Positions 1 through 8,567 are shown, numbered from the stretch's first letter. The stretch is DNA of 64,000 bases from an uncultured Leucobacter sp. (GCA_937967375.1 CALCJF010000060.1:30178-94177), one strand, 5' to 3'. The notes: generated by a model from the sequence alone, not told the origin. Numbers and translations: made by a program.

Positions 1-905
1 TCGAACGCCTGACGCATCTCTTCGACCGGCTCCTGCGGGCCATCGAGTGCGGCCGCGGCGGCAACCTGCGCGATGTTGTTGATGTTGGAGGTCATGTGAG
101 ACTGCAGGTTTGCCGCACCCTTGACGAGGTCTGCGGGGCCGATGAGCCAGCCGATGCGCCAGCCGGTCATTGCGAAAGTCTTCGCGACGCCGTTCACAAG
201 GATCGTGTTGTTCGCGAGCTCGGGCACTGCCTCGACGATCGACACCGCGCGCACTCCGTCATAGGTGAGGTTCTGGTAGATCTCGTCGCTCACCACGAGC
301 AGGCCCTTCGCGAGTGCCCACTCGCCGATCGCGCGCACTTCGTCAGGAGTGTAGACCGCGCCGGTCGGGTTTGACGGTGAGCAGAAGAGCAGCGCCTTGG
401 TGCGGTCGGTGCGGGCGGCCTCGAGCTGCTCAACGGTGACCTTGTAGCCCTGATCTGCGCCGGCGAAGACCTCAACCGCAACGCCGTCGGCAAGCTGAAT
501 CTCTTCGGAGTAGCTCGTCCAGTACGGGGTCGGCAGAATGACCTCGTCGCCCGGGTCGAGAATCGTCTGGAACGCCGAGTAGACGGCGTGCTTGCCGCCG
601 TTGGTGACGATGACCTGAGCGGGCGTGATGTCGAGACCCGAGTCGCGCTTGGTCTTGCGCACGATTGCCTCGCGCAGCACGGGCAGGCCCACGGCCGGCG
701 TGTAGCGGAAGTTCTTCGGGTCATCGAGCGCAGCGCGCGCGGCGTCAACGATATGCGCCGGGGTGGCGAAATCGGGCTCGCCCGCGGCGTAGCTGATAAC
801 GGGTCGACCTTCGGCCTGGAGGGCCTTTGCTTTTGCGTCGACCTTGAGGGTTGCGGACTCGGCGATCGCGCCGATCTTCTTTGAAAGACGGGAGATATTG
901 CTCAC
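1..905 (-). CDS. aspC: Aspartate aminotransferase (PLP-dependent class I/II), 3' end cut by window edge
   Basis: This enzyme transfers amino groups between aspartate and 2-oxoglutarate in the cytoplasm, using pyridoxal phosphate. The visible 301 residues begin MSNISRLSKKIGAIAESATL from a GTG codon and show fold type I hallmarks: YAAGEPDF near residue 40, the NGGKHA cofactor loop, SPSNPTGAVY, the VSDEIYQNLTYDG segment and the Schiff-base lysine K242 in VAKTFAMTGWRIGW. The C-terminal quarter lies beyond base 1. GTG 905 is chosen because the family N-terminus starts here and a -10 element lies six bases upstream. A related aminotransferase such as a prephenate-type enzyme cannot be excluded. Confidence 0.93.
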   Translation of the reverse strand, partial: MSNISRLSKKIGAIAESATLKVDAKAKALQAEGRPVISYAAGEPDFATPAHIVDAARAALDDPKNFRYTPAVGLPVLREAIVRKTKRDSGLDITPAQVIVTNGGKHAVYSAFQTILDPGDEVILPTPYWTSYSEEIQLADGVAVEVFAGADQGYKVTVEQLEAARTDRTKALLFCSPSNPTGAVYTPDEVRAIGEWALAKGLLVVSDEIYQNLTYDGVRAVSIVEAVPELANNTILVNGVAKTFAMTGWRIGWLIGPADLVKGAANLQSHMTSNINNIAQVAAAAALDGPQEPVEEMRQAF

Positions 906-917
906 CCCACAAGTCTA
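903..917 (-). promoter_or_regulatory. Predicted leaderless promoter of aspC
   Basis: On the minus strand TAGACT (912-917) is followed by six bases and then the GTG start, so transcription should begin at or next to the start codon. No convincing -35 hexamer or Shine-Dalgarno sequence is visible. Confidence 0.5.
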
Positions 918-951
918 TGTTGCGCGCCGTCACCGTACGCTCATAGAACGC

Positions 952-995
952 CGAAAAGGATCGCGCCTCACGTTGAAGAGGCGCGATCCTTTTCG
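952..995. terminator. Strong bidirectional intrinsic terminator
   Basis: Two perfectly complementary 18-base arms (952-969 and 978-995) enclose an 8-base loop. The stem contains AAAAGG on one side and CCTTTT on the other, so each strand carries a short U-run at the foot of the hairpin. It would stop transcripts leaving malate synthase before they enter aspC. Confidence 0.85.
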
Positions 996-1006
996 CGAGT
1001 TCAAAC

Positions 1007-1063
1007 CAGGTGGGCATTAGATGTTGACTAACTGCACGCGAGACAACATCTAGTGCCCACCTG
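1007..1063. repeat. Long imperfect stem-loop between glcB and aspC
   Basis: Arms 1007-1026 and 1044-1063 are complementary over 20 bases with a single T/G wobble position, around a 17-base loop. There is no T-run after it on either strand, so it is not a classical terminator. It lies in the 3' region of malate synthase and could be an mRNA-end stabiliser or a dispersed palindromic element. Confidence 0.7.
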
Positions 1064-1130
1064 CTGCTGGCGACGGCTGAGTAGCGGTTGGGCCGCAGAA
1101 AATACGACCAGAGCACCTGAAAAAGGCGAA

Positions 1131-3317
1131 CTACTGAGCCGCCTTCTTCACCTTGCGCAGTTCGTGCAGCAGCGGCTCGGTGTAGCCATTCGGCTGCGCT
1201 GCGCCTTCGACGATCATGCGTCGTGCGGCCTCGAACGCGATGCCCGCGGTTGCCCCGTCGGCGCCCAGCAGCTTCTCATAGAACGGATCGCCCGCGTTCT
1301 GCTCATCGACGACGGCCGAGAGGCGGCGAAGGCTCTCATCGACCTGCGCGACGTCGATAACGCCGTGCGCGAGCCAGTTCGCGAGAAGCTGCGCCGAGAT
1401 GCGCAGCGTCGCGCGATCCTCCATGAGCGCCACGTTGTGAATGTCTGGCACCTTCGAGCAGCCGACGCCCTGGTCGATCCAGCGCACGACGTAGCCGAGA
1501 ATCGACTGCGCGTTGTTGTCGACCTCGGTCTGCACGATCTCGGGCGTGAGGTCGCCCTCGCCCGCGAGCGGGATCTCGAGCAGCGTGTCGAGGCTGTCGG
1601 CTGGGAGAGCGGGCAGCGAACGGCGGGCCTCAAACGCGTCGAGCTGGTGGTAGTGCAGGGCGTGTAGTGTCGCCGCGGTGGGCGACGGCACCCATGCGGT
1701 TGAGGCGCCAGCGCGCACGTGTCCGATCTTCTGTTCGATCATGTCGTGCATCAGGTCGGGCATCGCCCACATGCCCTTGCCGATCTGAGCCCGGCCGTCG
1801 AGGCCGCAGTCGACGCCGATCGCCACGTTTTGCTGCTCGTAGATGCCGAGCCAGGGCCGCGTGCGAATGCCGGCTTTCGGTAGCATCGGCCCCGCCTGCA
1901 TCGAGGTGTGAATCTCGTCGCCCGTGCGATCGAGAAAGCCGGTGTTGATGAACACGACGCGGTCGCGGGCGGCTTCGATGCAGGCAGCGAGATTGGCCGA
2001 GGTACGGCGTTCCTCGTCCATAATGCCGATCTTCACGGTGTTCGAGGGCAGTCCGTAGAGCGCCTCGACGCGGGCGAACAGCTCAGACGCGAAGGCCACT
2101 TCGTCTGGCCCGTGCATTTTCGGCTTCACGATGTAGATCGATCCGGTGCGCGAGTTGCGGCCGGCGGTGCCGCCCGCCGCGCCGAACTGCGGTAGATCGG
2201 CGAGCGAGCCGAGCACCGTCATGATGGCGTCGAGCACGCCCTCAGGCACCCACTCGCCGTCGCGATCGAGCACGGCATCGGTGCGCATGAGGTGGCCGAC
2301 GTTGCGAATGAAGAGCGTGGATCGACCCGGCAGCACGATCGCCTCGCCGTTCGGCGCGGTGTACTCGCGGTCGGGGTTCGCCGCGCGGGTGAAGACGCGA
2401 CCGTTCTTCTCGACGCGCTCTTCGAGGGTGCCATCCATGAGGCCCCGCCAGTTGCGGTAGCCGAGCGACTTGTCGTCGGCATCAACCGCGGCGACCGAGT
2501 CCTCGAGATCCATGATCGTCGTCAGCGCCGACTCGATCAGAAGGTCTTGCACACCCGCGTCATCGGTCGCGCCGATCGGTGCGTTCGCGTCGACCACGAT
2601 CTCGACGTGGAGGCCGTGGTGCACCAGAAGCACCGCGCTCGGCGCGGCAGCGTCGCCGCGGTAGCCAGCGAAGCCAGCGGGGTCGGCGAGCCGCGCCTTG
2701 GCGCCACCATGCAGCGAGACAACGAGCTCGTCGCCCTCGACTGAGTAGAGCGTCGCCTGTTCGTGCGATCCCTCGCTCAGAGGAGCAACGAGGTCGAGCA
2801 GCTCGCGACCGCGCTCGATGACCTTCGAGCCGCGCGCCGCGTTGTATCCCTTGCCCGGGGCGAGCTCGCCCGACTGGTCGATCGCGTCGGTGCCGTAGAG
2901 CGCGTCGTAGAGCGAGCCCCAGCGCGAGTTCACAGCGTTCAGGGCGAAGCGGGCATTGAGCAGCGGCACCACGAGCTGAGGGCCGGCGAGCGTCGCGATC
3001 TCGGGGTCGACGCGCGTGGTGTCGATCGAGAAGCCGGCAGGCTCGGGTCGAAGGTAGCCGATGCGTTCGAGCAGCTCGCGGTACGTACGAGCGTCGGGCT
3101 TGCCGGGGTGCTCGCGGTGCCAGTCGTCGATCTGCTGCTGCAGCCGGTCGCGCTCGGCGAGCAGCTCGGCGTTCTTCGGAGCCAGGTCGTGCACGATCGC
3201 AGAGACGCCAGCCCAGAACTGCTCGAGGCCGAAGCCATGACGCTCGGCGGTCTGCTCGGCGAACTCGATGATGGGCAGGGCGACCTGCAGGTCTGCGCGC
3301 GAGGCGTAGTTCGACAT
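1131..3317 (-). CDS. glcB: Malate synthase G
   Basis: Condenses glyoxylate with acetyl-CoA to give malate, the second step of the glyoxylate shunt and the exit of glycolate metabolism. The 728 residues match the usual length of isoform G (about 720-730). Visible family signatures are the FIRNVGHLM segment with the active-site arginine near residue 335, GIMDEERRTS, and NTGFLDRTGDEIHTSM near residues 455-470. The start MSNYASRADLQ at 3317 is preferred over an in-frame codon 54 bases upstream because a GGAG lies 9 bases before it. No isocitrate lyase is in the window. It faces an IclR regulator and its promoter overlaps a palindrome. Confidence 0.95.
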   Translation of the reverse strand: MSNYASRADLQVALPIIEFAEQTAERHGFGLEQFWAGVSAIVHDLAPKNAELLAERDRLQQQIDDWHREHPGKPDARTYRELLERIGYLRPEPAGFSIDTTRVDPEIATLAGPQLVVPLLNARFALNAVNSRWGSLYDALYGTDAIDQSGELAPGKGYNAARGSKVIERGRELLDLVAPLSEGSHEQATLYSVEGDELVVSLHGGAKARLADPAGFAGYRGDAAAPSAVLLVHHGLHVEIVVDANAPIGATDDAGVQDLLIESALTTIMDLEDSVAAVDADDKSLGYRNWRGLMDGTLEERVEKNGRVFTRAANPDREYTAPNGEAIVLPGRSTLFIRNVGHLMRTDAVLDRDGEWVPEGVLDAIMTVLGSLADLPQFGAAGGTAGRNSRTGSIYIVKPKMHGPDEVAFASELFARVEALYGLPSNTVKIGIMDEERRTSANLAACIEAARDRVVFINTGFLDRTGDEIHTSMQAGPMLPKAGIRTRPWLGIYEQQNVAIGVDCGLDGRAQIGKGMWAMPDLMHDMIEQKIGHVRAGASTAWVPSPTAATLHALHYHQLDAFEARRSLPALPADSLDTLLEIPLAGEGDLTPEIVQTEVDNNAQSILGYVVRWIDQGVGCSKVPDIHNVALMEDRATLRISAQLLANWLAHGVIDVAQVDESLRRLSAVVDEQNAGDPFYEKLLGADGATAGIAFEAARRMIVEGAAQPNGYTEPLLHELRKVKKAAQ

Positions 3318-3348
3318 TGAATGGCTCCGATCCTGGTGGTTGCCCCCG

Positions 3349-3378
3349 AGTGTAGCGGCGCGTATCATCATTCGAAAT
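3349..3378 (-). promoter_or_regulatory. Probable glcB promoter
   Basis: Reading the minus strand, TACACT (3349-3354) is a good -10 hexamer. Eighteen bases upstream TTTCGA-like sequence could serve as a weak -35 and lies inside the 3373-3388 palindrome. The leader would be about 25 bases. Confidence 0.45.
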
Positions 3379-3388
3379 ATTCATTTCG
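3373..3388. promoter_or_regulatory. Palindromic operator candidate between glcB and the IclR gene
   Basis: CGAAAT-ATTC-ATTTCG is a perfect 6+4+6 inverted repeat. It overlaps the -35 area of glcB and lies 20-35 bases before the start of the divergent IclR-family gene, a good position for joint repression. The TTTC/GAAA-rich dyad resembles known IclR-family sites in general form; binding is inferred. Confidence 0.6.
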
Positions 3389-3407
3389 CATCATGGAATC
3401 GAGGATC

Positions 3408-4175
3408 ATGGCGTCACCCGGTGTGCAGTCTGTCGATCGGGCGTTCGACCTGCTCGAGGCCCTCGGCGAAGCCGAGCGATCCCTTTCGCTTGCCGAAGTG
3501 GCGCAGCGAACCGGCTTGACGCCGCCCACCGCGCACCGGCTGTTGCGTACGATGCACGCGCGTGGCTACGTGAACCAGCACGCGTCGCGAGAGTACAGTG
3601 CCGGGCCCGCGCTCATCGCCCTCGGGCGCAAGGCGACTCCGGCGCTCGCCGTGCTCGCGCAACCCGTGCTCGCTGAACTCGAAGAGATCTCGGGCGAGAC
3701 CGCCAACCTCGCGGTGCTCGATCGCGATCTGGTGGCGTACGTCGCGCAGGTGCCCTCGCGGCATCGCATGCGCATGTTCACTGAGGTGGGCAGGCAGGTG
3801 CTACCGCACGCCTCGGGCGTCGGCAAGGCGATCCTTTCGACCCTTCCGGAGGCGAAAGTGCGCTCGATCATTCAGCACACCGGGTTGCCGAGGTACACCC
3901 CGTCGACCATCACCGACGAGGCCGCGTTCTTTGCAGAACTGCGCGAGAGCAGGCGGCGAGGATTCGCGATCGACGACGGTGAGCAGGAGGTAGGGGTGCG
4001 CTGCATCGCAGTCGCCCTGCCCGCGCAAGCCTCGGTCGACGGGCTCGGCGCCGCGGCGGTCTCAATCTCGGGCCCGGCGGCGCGCGTTACCGAGGCCGAA
4101 AGCGCGCGTTACATCGAGGCGCTGCAGCACGCAGCCGCACGGCTCAGCAGTGCGCGGGGTAGCCTGGACGAGTGA
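3408..4175 (+). CDS. IclR-family transcriptional regulator, likely regulator of malate synthase
   Basis: A DNA-binding regulator with an N-terminal winged helix (residues about 5-65, VQSVDRAFDLLEAL followed by SLAEVAQRTGLTPPTAHRLL) and a C-terminal IclR effector domain (ending around PAARVTEAESARYIEAL). It is 255 residues long, normal for the family. ATG 3408 is chosen because GAGG lies just upstream; ATG 3393 is an in-frame alternative without a ribosome-binding site. It diverges from malate synthase, suggesting control of glyoxylate use. Its stop overlaps the start of menE by four bases, so the two are probably co-translated despite unrelated jobs. Confidence 0.88.
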   Translation: MASPGVQSVDRAFDLLEALGEAERSLSLAEVAQRTGLTPPTAHRLLRTMHARGYVNQHASREYSAGPALIALGRKATPALAVLAQPVLAELEEISGETANLAVLDRDLVAYVAQVPSRHRMRMFTEVGRQVLPHASGVGKAILSTLPEAKVRSIIQHTGLPRYTPSTITDEAAFFAELRESRRRGFAIDDGEQEVGVRCIAVALPAQASVDGLGAAAVSISGPAARVTEAESARYIEALQHAAARLSSARGSLDE

Positions 4176-5371
4176 GCACACAAGCCCCGCTGCGCCCCAT
4201 TCCGGTTGATGACCGAGCCTGGCTGCTGCCAGCCCTCGCCGATGCGCTTCGAGGGGGCGCGCCAGTGCTTCCGGTGGCCCCCGGTCTCGGCGATGATGAG
4301 GTGCGCAGGCTGCAGGCCGCGAACTTGCCCGCAGAGACCGCGGTGCTGGTGCGCACCTCGGGGTCGAGCGGTGTTCCGAAGGCTGTCGCGCTCTCTGCCG
4401 CCGCGCTGATCGCGAGCGCCGAGGCAACACACGAGGCCCTCGGCGGTCCCGGCCAGTGGCTCGTGACGCTGCCGGCGCACCTGATTTCTGGCCTGCAGAT
4501 GCTCGTGCGCAGCCAGGTCTCGGGCATTGAGCCGGTGTTCTTCGACGGGCCATTCGACGCGGGGGCTCTGCTCGTCGCGGCAGAGCGCATGGACCACGAG
4601 CGGCGCTATGTCTCGCTCGTTCCGGTGCAGTTTGGGCGGCTGCTCGATCTGGCTGAGAGTGACCCCGCGGCGGCTGACACTCTGCGCGGTTTCGCTGCGG
4701 TGCTCGTCGGCGGGCAGGCAATCTCGCTCGCGATGCGGCAGCGGGCGCACGAGCTGGGGGTCAATCTGCGCCGCAGCTACGGCATGACCGAGACCTCTGG
4801 TGGGTGTGTGTACGACGGCGTCGAGATTGGCGACACTCGCATGCGCATTCGGGGCGGTGAGGTGCAGTTGAGCGGTTCGTGCCTCGCCACGGGCTACGTC
4901 GAAGGCGCTGACGAAGAAGCCGGGGCGCAGGCGCTCACGGACGAACGTTTTGTCGAAGAAAAAGGTACGCGCTGGTATCGCACGGGAGACGCGGGCGAGT
5001 TGCTCGGCGGCATGCTCACCGTGACCGGCCGCCTCGACCGTGTCATCATCTCGGGTGGTGTGAACGTATCGCTCGACGAGATCGAACGCGTGGTCAGGGA
5101 ACTCCCCGGATGGTCGACGGCGGTTGCGCTCGGTGCGCCGCACCCCGAGTGGGGCGAGCGCGCGTCGCTCGTGGTCGAGACCGAGGCAGGCGCGGTTTCG
5201 CTCGATGAGGTGCGCGCGACGGTCAAGCAGCAGCTCGGCGCGGCCGCGGTGCCCGAGTGGGCGACCGAGACGGAAGCACTGCCGAGGCTCGCGGGTGGCA
5301 AGCCAGATATCGCGTCGATAGAGCGTTGGATCGCCGAACTCAGGCAAACGTTTCGCCAGACGCGGCAGTAG
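4172..5371 (+). CDS. menE: o-Succinylbenzoate-CoA ligase (MenE)
   Basis: Activates o-succinylbenzoate with ATP and CoA in menaquinone synthesis. The 399 residues carry the ANL-superfamily signatures: the phosphate loop VRTSGSSGVPKAV near residue 60, SYGMTETSGG near 205, YRTGDAGE near 270, RLDRVIISGGVNVSLDEIE near 290 and the C-terminal lysine loop AGGKPD near 380. It starts with GTG overlapping the TGA of the IclR gene. The family contains many acyl-CoA ligases, but the short length, the ISGGVNV motif and linkage to menA and menD make MenE the best call. Confidence 0.92.
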   Translation: MSTQAPLRPIPVDDRAWLLPALADALRGGAPVLPVAPGLGDDEVRRLQAANLPAETAVLVRTSGSSGVPKAVALSAAALIASAEATHEALGGPGQWLVTLPAHLISGLQMLVRSQVSGIEPVFFDGPFDAGALLVAAERMDHERRYVSLVPVQFGRLLDLAESDPAAADTLRGFAAVLVGGQAISLAMRQRAHELGVNLRRSYGMTETSGGCVYDGVEIGDTRMRIRGGEVQLSGSCLATGYVEGADEEAGAQALTDERFVEEKGTRWYRTGDAGELLGGMLTVTGRLDRVIISGGVNVSLDEIERVVRELPGWSTAVALGAPHPEWGERASLVVETEAGAVSLDEVRATVKQQLGAAAVPEWATETEALPRLAGGKPDIASIERWIAELRQTFRQTRQ

Positions 5372-5433
5372 CCCGGGCTCGCTCATCGGTTTTGGGCGCC
5401 TCGCGGCGCGCGGCCCGATGCCTCGACAGTCAG

Positions 5434-5448
5434 TAGGATCGACGCATG
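5434..5448 (+). promoter_or_regulatory. Predicted leaderless promoter of menA
   Basis: TAGGAT (5434-5439), six bases, then the ATG at 5446. There is no Shine-Dalgarno sequence. Confidence 0.55.
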
Positions 5449-6402
5449 AGTGCTTCGAAGAATCCCGCGCGTTCAGGCAATCCGGCTACGCGCGCCGCGG
5501 CCGTGCGCCACCAGCACGAAGACGGCCGCACTCGCATCACCTGGATCGATTGGATCGGCGGTGCTCGTCTGCGCACTCTGCCCCTCGCGATCGCACCTGT
5601 CGCCGCCGGCGCGGGCATTGCGGCGCTGCAGAAGTCATTCTCGCTGCCCCTCAGTCTGCTCGCGCTTGCGGTCGCGGTGCTGCTGCAGATCGGCGTCAAC
5701 TACGCAAACGACTACAGCGACGGCATTCGCGGCACCGATGCGCACCGCGTCGGCCCTGCGCGACTGACCGGCTCGGGGCTCGTGAACCCGAAAGCCGTGC
5801 TCGCGACCGCGCTCACCTTCTTCGGCCTCGCTGCTGCAGCAGGGCTCGTCGCGATCGTGCTCAGCGGCCGCTGGTGGTTTCTCGCTGTAGGCGTGATCGC
5901 CATTCTTGCCGCCTGGTTCTATACCGGCGGCAAGCGACCGTACGGTTACGCGGGGCTCGGCGAGATCGCTGTGTTCGTGTTCTTCGGCATTGTCGCGACG
6001 GTAGGCACCGTGTGGCTGCAGAGCGAGATTATTCCGCAAGAGGCATGGATCGCAGGAGCCGGCATCGGTCTGCTCGCAGTAGCGGTGCTCATCGCCAACA
6101 ACACGCGCGATATTGCCACCGACAAGATCGTCGGCAAGCGTACGCTTTCGGTGCGCATCGGGGATCGCGCGTCGCGTATTCTCTTTACGGTATGTGCGCT
6201 TGCTCCCTTCGCGGCGCCCGCTATCTATCTCGTGGCCTACCCCGGAATGGTCTACACGCTGTTTGCCCTCTTCGGAGCGATCTCGGCTGCCGTTATTATG
6301 CTCTGGGCGCGCACCTCGCGCGAGATGGTGCTTGCACTGGCGATCACCAGTCTGGCGGCCCTCGCCTACGGGGTGCTCATGGGCGTCGCCTTCGCGTTCT
6401 AG
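5446..6402 (+). CDS. menA: 1,4-dihydroxy-2-naphthoate polyprenyltransferase (MenA)
   Basis: An integral membrane UbiA-superfamily prenyltransferase that joins dihydroxynaphthoate to a polyprenyl chain, giving demethylmenaquinone. In 318 residues it shows the first Asp-rich motif (NYANDYSDGIRGTD, about 84-97) and the second (NNTRDIATDK, about 207-216), with roughly eight or nine hydrophobic helices. The first 30 residues are hydrophilic. The prenyl donor probably comes from the polyprenyl synthase at 25.3 kb and the product goes to MenG just before it. Confidence 0.95.
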   Translation: MSASKNPARSGNPATRAAAVRHQHEDGRTRITWIDWIGGARLRTLPLAIAPVAAGAGIAALQKSFSLPLSLLALAVAVLLQIGVNYANDYSDGIRGTDAHRVGPARLTGSGLVNPKAVLATALTFFGLAAAAGLVAIVLSGRWWFLAVGVIAILAAWFYTGGKRPYGYAGLGEIAVFVFFGIVATVGTVWLQSEIIPQEAWIAGAGIGLLAVAVLIANNTRDIATDKIVGKRTLSVRIGDRASRILFTVCALAPFAAPAIYLVAYPGMVYTLFALFGAISAAVIMLWARTSREMVLALAITSLAALAYGVLMGVAFAF

Positions 6403-6478
6403 CAACTTACAACCTCAGCGAGCATCGCCTCGCGATGCGGGGCCGCCGCAACTTCACTCTCTCAATCAAGGATGATTC

Positions 6479-7849
6479 ATGATCAACGGCAACGTTTCTC
6501 ACTGGTGGCAGCAAGTCGGTGCTCCCTCACCGAGACCGGCGCTGCAGGGTGACCTGCAGGTAGACGTCGCCATCGTCGGAGCCGGGTACACGGGGCTCTG
6601 GACCGCTTACTACCTGAAGCAGGCGCAGCCCGATCTGCGGGTCGCGGTGATCGAGAAGCGCCACGCCGGCTACGGCGCCTCGGGCCGAAACGGCGGCTGG
6701 CTGACGAACGCAATCACGGGTGGTCGTGAACAGTACGTGAAGACGCACGGGCGAGACGCCGCCGAGCGCATGCAGCGCGAAATGAACGCGACCGTCGACG
6801 AGGTGATTCGGGTCACCAAAGTCGAAGGCATCGACGCCGACATCAAGAAGGGCGGCGAGTTCAACGTCGCTTACGCGCCGGCGCAAGAGAAGCGAATTCG
6901 AGAGTTCGCCGAGGCCGAGCAGGCATGGAAGTACACGGACCTCGAACTGCTTGAGGCCGCCGAGGCCACCGCGAAGATCAACGTCGCGGGCACCAGGGCA
7001 GCGGTGTGGCACCCGCACAGCGCGCGCATTCAGCCGGCGAAGCTCGCGTCGGGTCTCGCGCAGGCCGTCGAACGACTCGGGGTGACCATCTACGAAGGAA
7101 CGACCGCGCTCGAGATCGCCCCGCACCGAGTCATCGCCGACCACGGCACCGTCTCGGCCGACTTCATCGTGCGTGCGACCGAGGGGTTCACGGCGGGTCT
7201 GAAGGGTCTTCGCCGACTCTGGCTGCCCATGAACTCGTCGCTCATCGCCACCGAGCCGCTGCCGCAGCACGTTTGGGACGAGCTGCACTGGAGCAAGGGC
7301 GAGGTGCTCGGCGATTTCGCGCACGTCTACATGTATGCCCAGCGCACCGCAGATGACCGCATCGCGATCGGCGGGCGAGGCGTGCCCTACAAGTACGGCT
7401 CGAAGACTGATACCGACGGACAGACACCGGCGATTACCGTCGACACGCTGAGCGAGATCATGCACCGCTTCTTCCCGGCGACTCGGGGCGCGGCGATCGA
7501 CCACGTCTGGTCGGGCGTGCTGGGTGTGCCGCGTGACTGGTCGGCAACTGTCGGGCTCGACCGCGAGACCGGTATCGCCTGGGGTGGCGGCTATGTCGGC
7601 ACCGGCGTTACCTCGACCAACCTGGCCGGCCGCACCATCGCCGATCTGATCCTCGGTAACGAGAGCGAGCTCGTCTCGCTGCCGTGGGTGAACCACCGTG
7701 TTCGCAAGTGGGAGCCAGAGCCGCTGCGCTGGATCGCAACGAAGGGCCTCTACACCGCGTACGGCATCGCCGATTCGGCTGAGCTCAAGGGCCGCCCGAC
7801 GACCTCGCCGATTGCCCACATCGCCGACGTCATTACCGGCCGGCACTGA
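6479..7849 (+). CDS. FAD-dependent amine oxidoreductase, gamma-glutamylputrescine-oxidase-like (DAO family)
   Basis: A 456-residue flavoprotein with the dinucleotide motif VAIVGAGYTGLWTAYYL (residues about 28-44), GYGASGRNGGW after it, and a C-terminal DAO segment ending GGGYVGTGVTSTNLAGR. This pattern fits the PuuB-like group that oxidises primary or secondary amines. The substrate cannot be read from the sequence. AAGGA lies before ATG 6479. A small cupin follows 45 bases downstream, probably in the same operon. It sits in the menaquinone locus without any known role there, so it looks like an inserted catabolic pair. Confidence 0.85.
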   Translation: MINGNVSHWWQQVGAPSPRPALQGDLQVDVAIVGAGYTGLWTAYYLKQAQPDLRVAVIEKRHAGYGASGRNGGWLTNAITGGREQYVKTHGRDAAERMQREMNATVDEVIRVTKVEGIDADIKKGGEFNVAYAPAQEKRIREFAEAEQAWKYTDLELLEAAEATAKINVAGTRAAVWHPHSARIQPAKLASGLAQAVERLGVTIYEGTTALEIAPHRVIADHGTVSADFIVRATEGFTAGLKGLRRLWLPMNSSLIATEPLPQHVWDELHWSKGEVLGDFAHVYMYAQRTADDRIAIGGRGVPYKYGSKTDTDGQTPAITVDTLSEIMHRFFPATRGAAIDHVWSGVLGVPRDWSATVGLDRETGIAWGGGYVGTGVTSTNLAGRTIADLILGNESELVSLPWVNHRVRKWEPEPLRWIATKGLYTAYGIADSAELKGRPTTSPIAHIADVITGRH

Positions 7850-7894
7850 TCCTTTTCTCTATCTCGCTCGTATTACCCGCCAACGGAGGCCACA

Positions 7895-8248
7895 ATGGAC
7901 CGCACGCCAACCCACTTCTTGCGCGACGCGAACAACGCGACGATCGGTGCGCACGCAGCGAAACCCACTGCGGTGACGCCTGGGCTCACCGAAGCTTCGC
8001 TCGATATCTGGGCGGACGCGAGGATCGACACCGGCATCTGGGAGTGCACTGCCGGTGAGTTCACTGCCGAGCGCAACGGCTACACCGAGATCTGCACGAT
8101 TCTCTCGGGAAGCGTGACGCTCGAGGTCGAAGGCCAAGAGCCGCAGCGGTTCGGGGCAGGCGACGTGTTCGTCACGCCGTCGGGGTGGAAAGGTGTGTGG
8201 CGCGTGCACGAAACACTGCGCAAGCACTACACCATCGTGAAGGACTGA
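7895..8248 (+). CDS. Small cupin protein (Cupin_3/DUF861-like)
   Basis: A single-domain beta-barrel protein of 117 residues. The segment GIWECTAGEFTAERNGYTEICTILSGSVTLEVEG, broken by a turn before FGAGDVFVTPSGWKGVW, is typical of the DUF861 cupins found beside FAD amine oxidases. GGAGG lies 5-6 bases before the ATG. The metal-binding histidines of classic cupins are mostly replaced (the E in YTEICTIL is present), so a catalytic or a binding role are both possible. Convergent with the DUF4229 gene. Confidence 0.82.
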   Translation: MDRTPTHFLRDANNATIGAHAAKPTAVTPGLTEASLDIWADARIDTGIWECTAGEFTAERNGYTEICTILSGSVTLEVEGQEPQRFGAGDVFVTPSGWKGVWRVHETLRKHYTIVKD

Positions 8249-8262
8249 GCTGCGTTCGCTCG

Positions 8263-8553
8263 CTAGGAAGCGGGCGTGCTCTCGCCGCCTTCTTCGCGTG
8301 CTCGGTCATCAGTGATCGCGTCTTCGGCGATGTCGTCTGCCGTGCGCTCACGATTGCGCCACTCGTAGATGCTCGTCGAGGCCTCACTGCGCTGCTTCGA
8401 AAGGAAGATCACCGAGAGGGCGAGCGCGATCAGCGTCGAGATGAGCAGCGCGAGCCACCACGGCCAGTTGATCAACAGCAGCACGGCAAAGGGCACCGCA
8501 AAGAAGACGATTCGCAACACGACGTAGAGGGCCCAGGACTTGCCAGTATTCAC
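8263..8553 (-). CDS. DUF4229 membrane protein
   Basis: A 96-residue actinobacterial membrane protein of unknown function. Two adjacent transmembrane helices (VVLRIVFFAVPFAVLLLI and WLALLISTLIALALSVIFL) are followed by a charged cytoplasmic tail rich in Arg and Glu. The GTG at 8553 is chosen because TACAAT lies eight bases upstream and the longer frame would add a non-conserved head. DUF4229 genes commonly sit in actinobacterial menaquinone loci, and that is its place here. Confidence 0.82.
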   Translation of the reverse strand: MNTGKSWALYVVLRIVFFAVPFAVLLLINWPWWLALLISTLIALALSVIFLSKQRSEASTSIYEWRNRERTADDIAEDAITDDRAREEGGESTPAS

Positions 8554-8567
8554 AAGCGAGTATTGTA
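8551..8567 (-). promoter_or_regulatory. Predicted leaderless promoter of the DUF4229 gene
   Basis: TACAAT (minus strand, 8562-8567), eight bases, then GTG 8553. It diverges from the promoter of the PLDc_N gene 65 bases away. Confidence 0.5.

Noticed and set aside
290..748. Arginine/serine-rich open frame antisense or out of frame with aspC
   Set aside because: It lies on the same bases as a clear aminotransferase; composition is that of a shifted frame in high-GC DNA.
952..1063. Riboswitch before aspC
   Set aside because: Only two simple hairpins are visible, one a terminator, and aspC seems to start without a leader.
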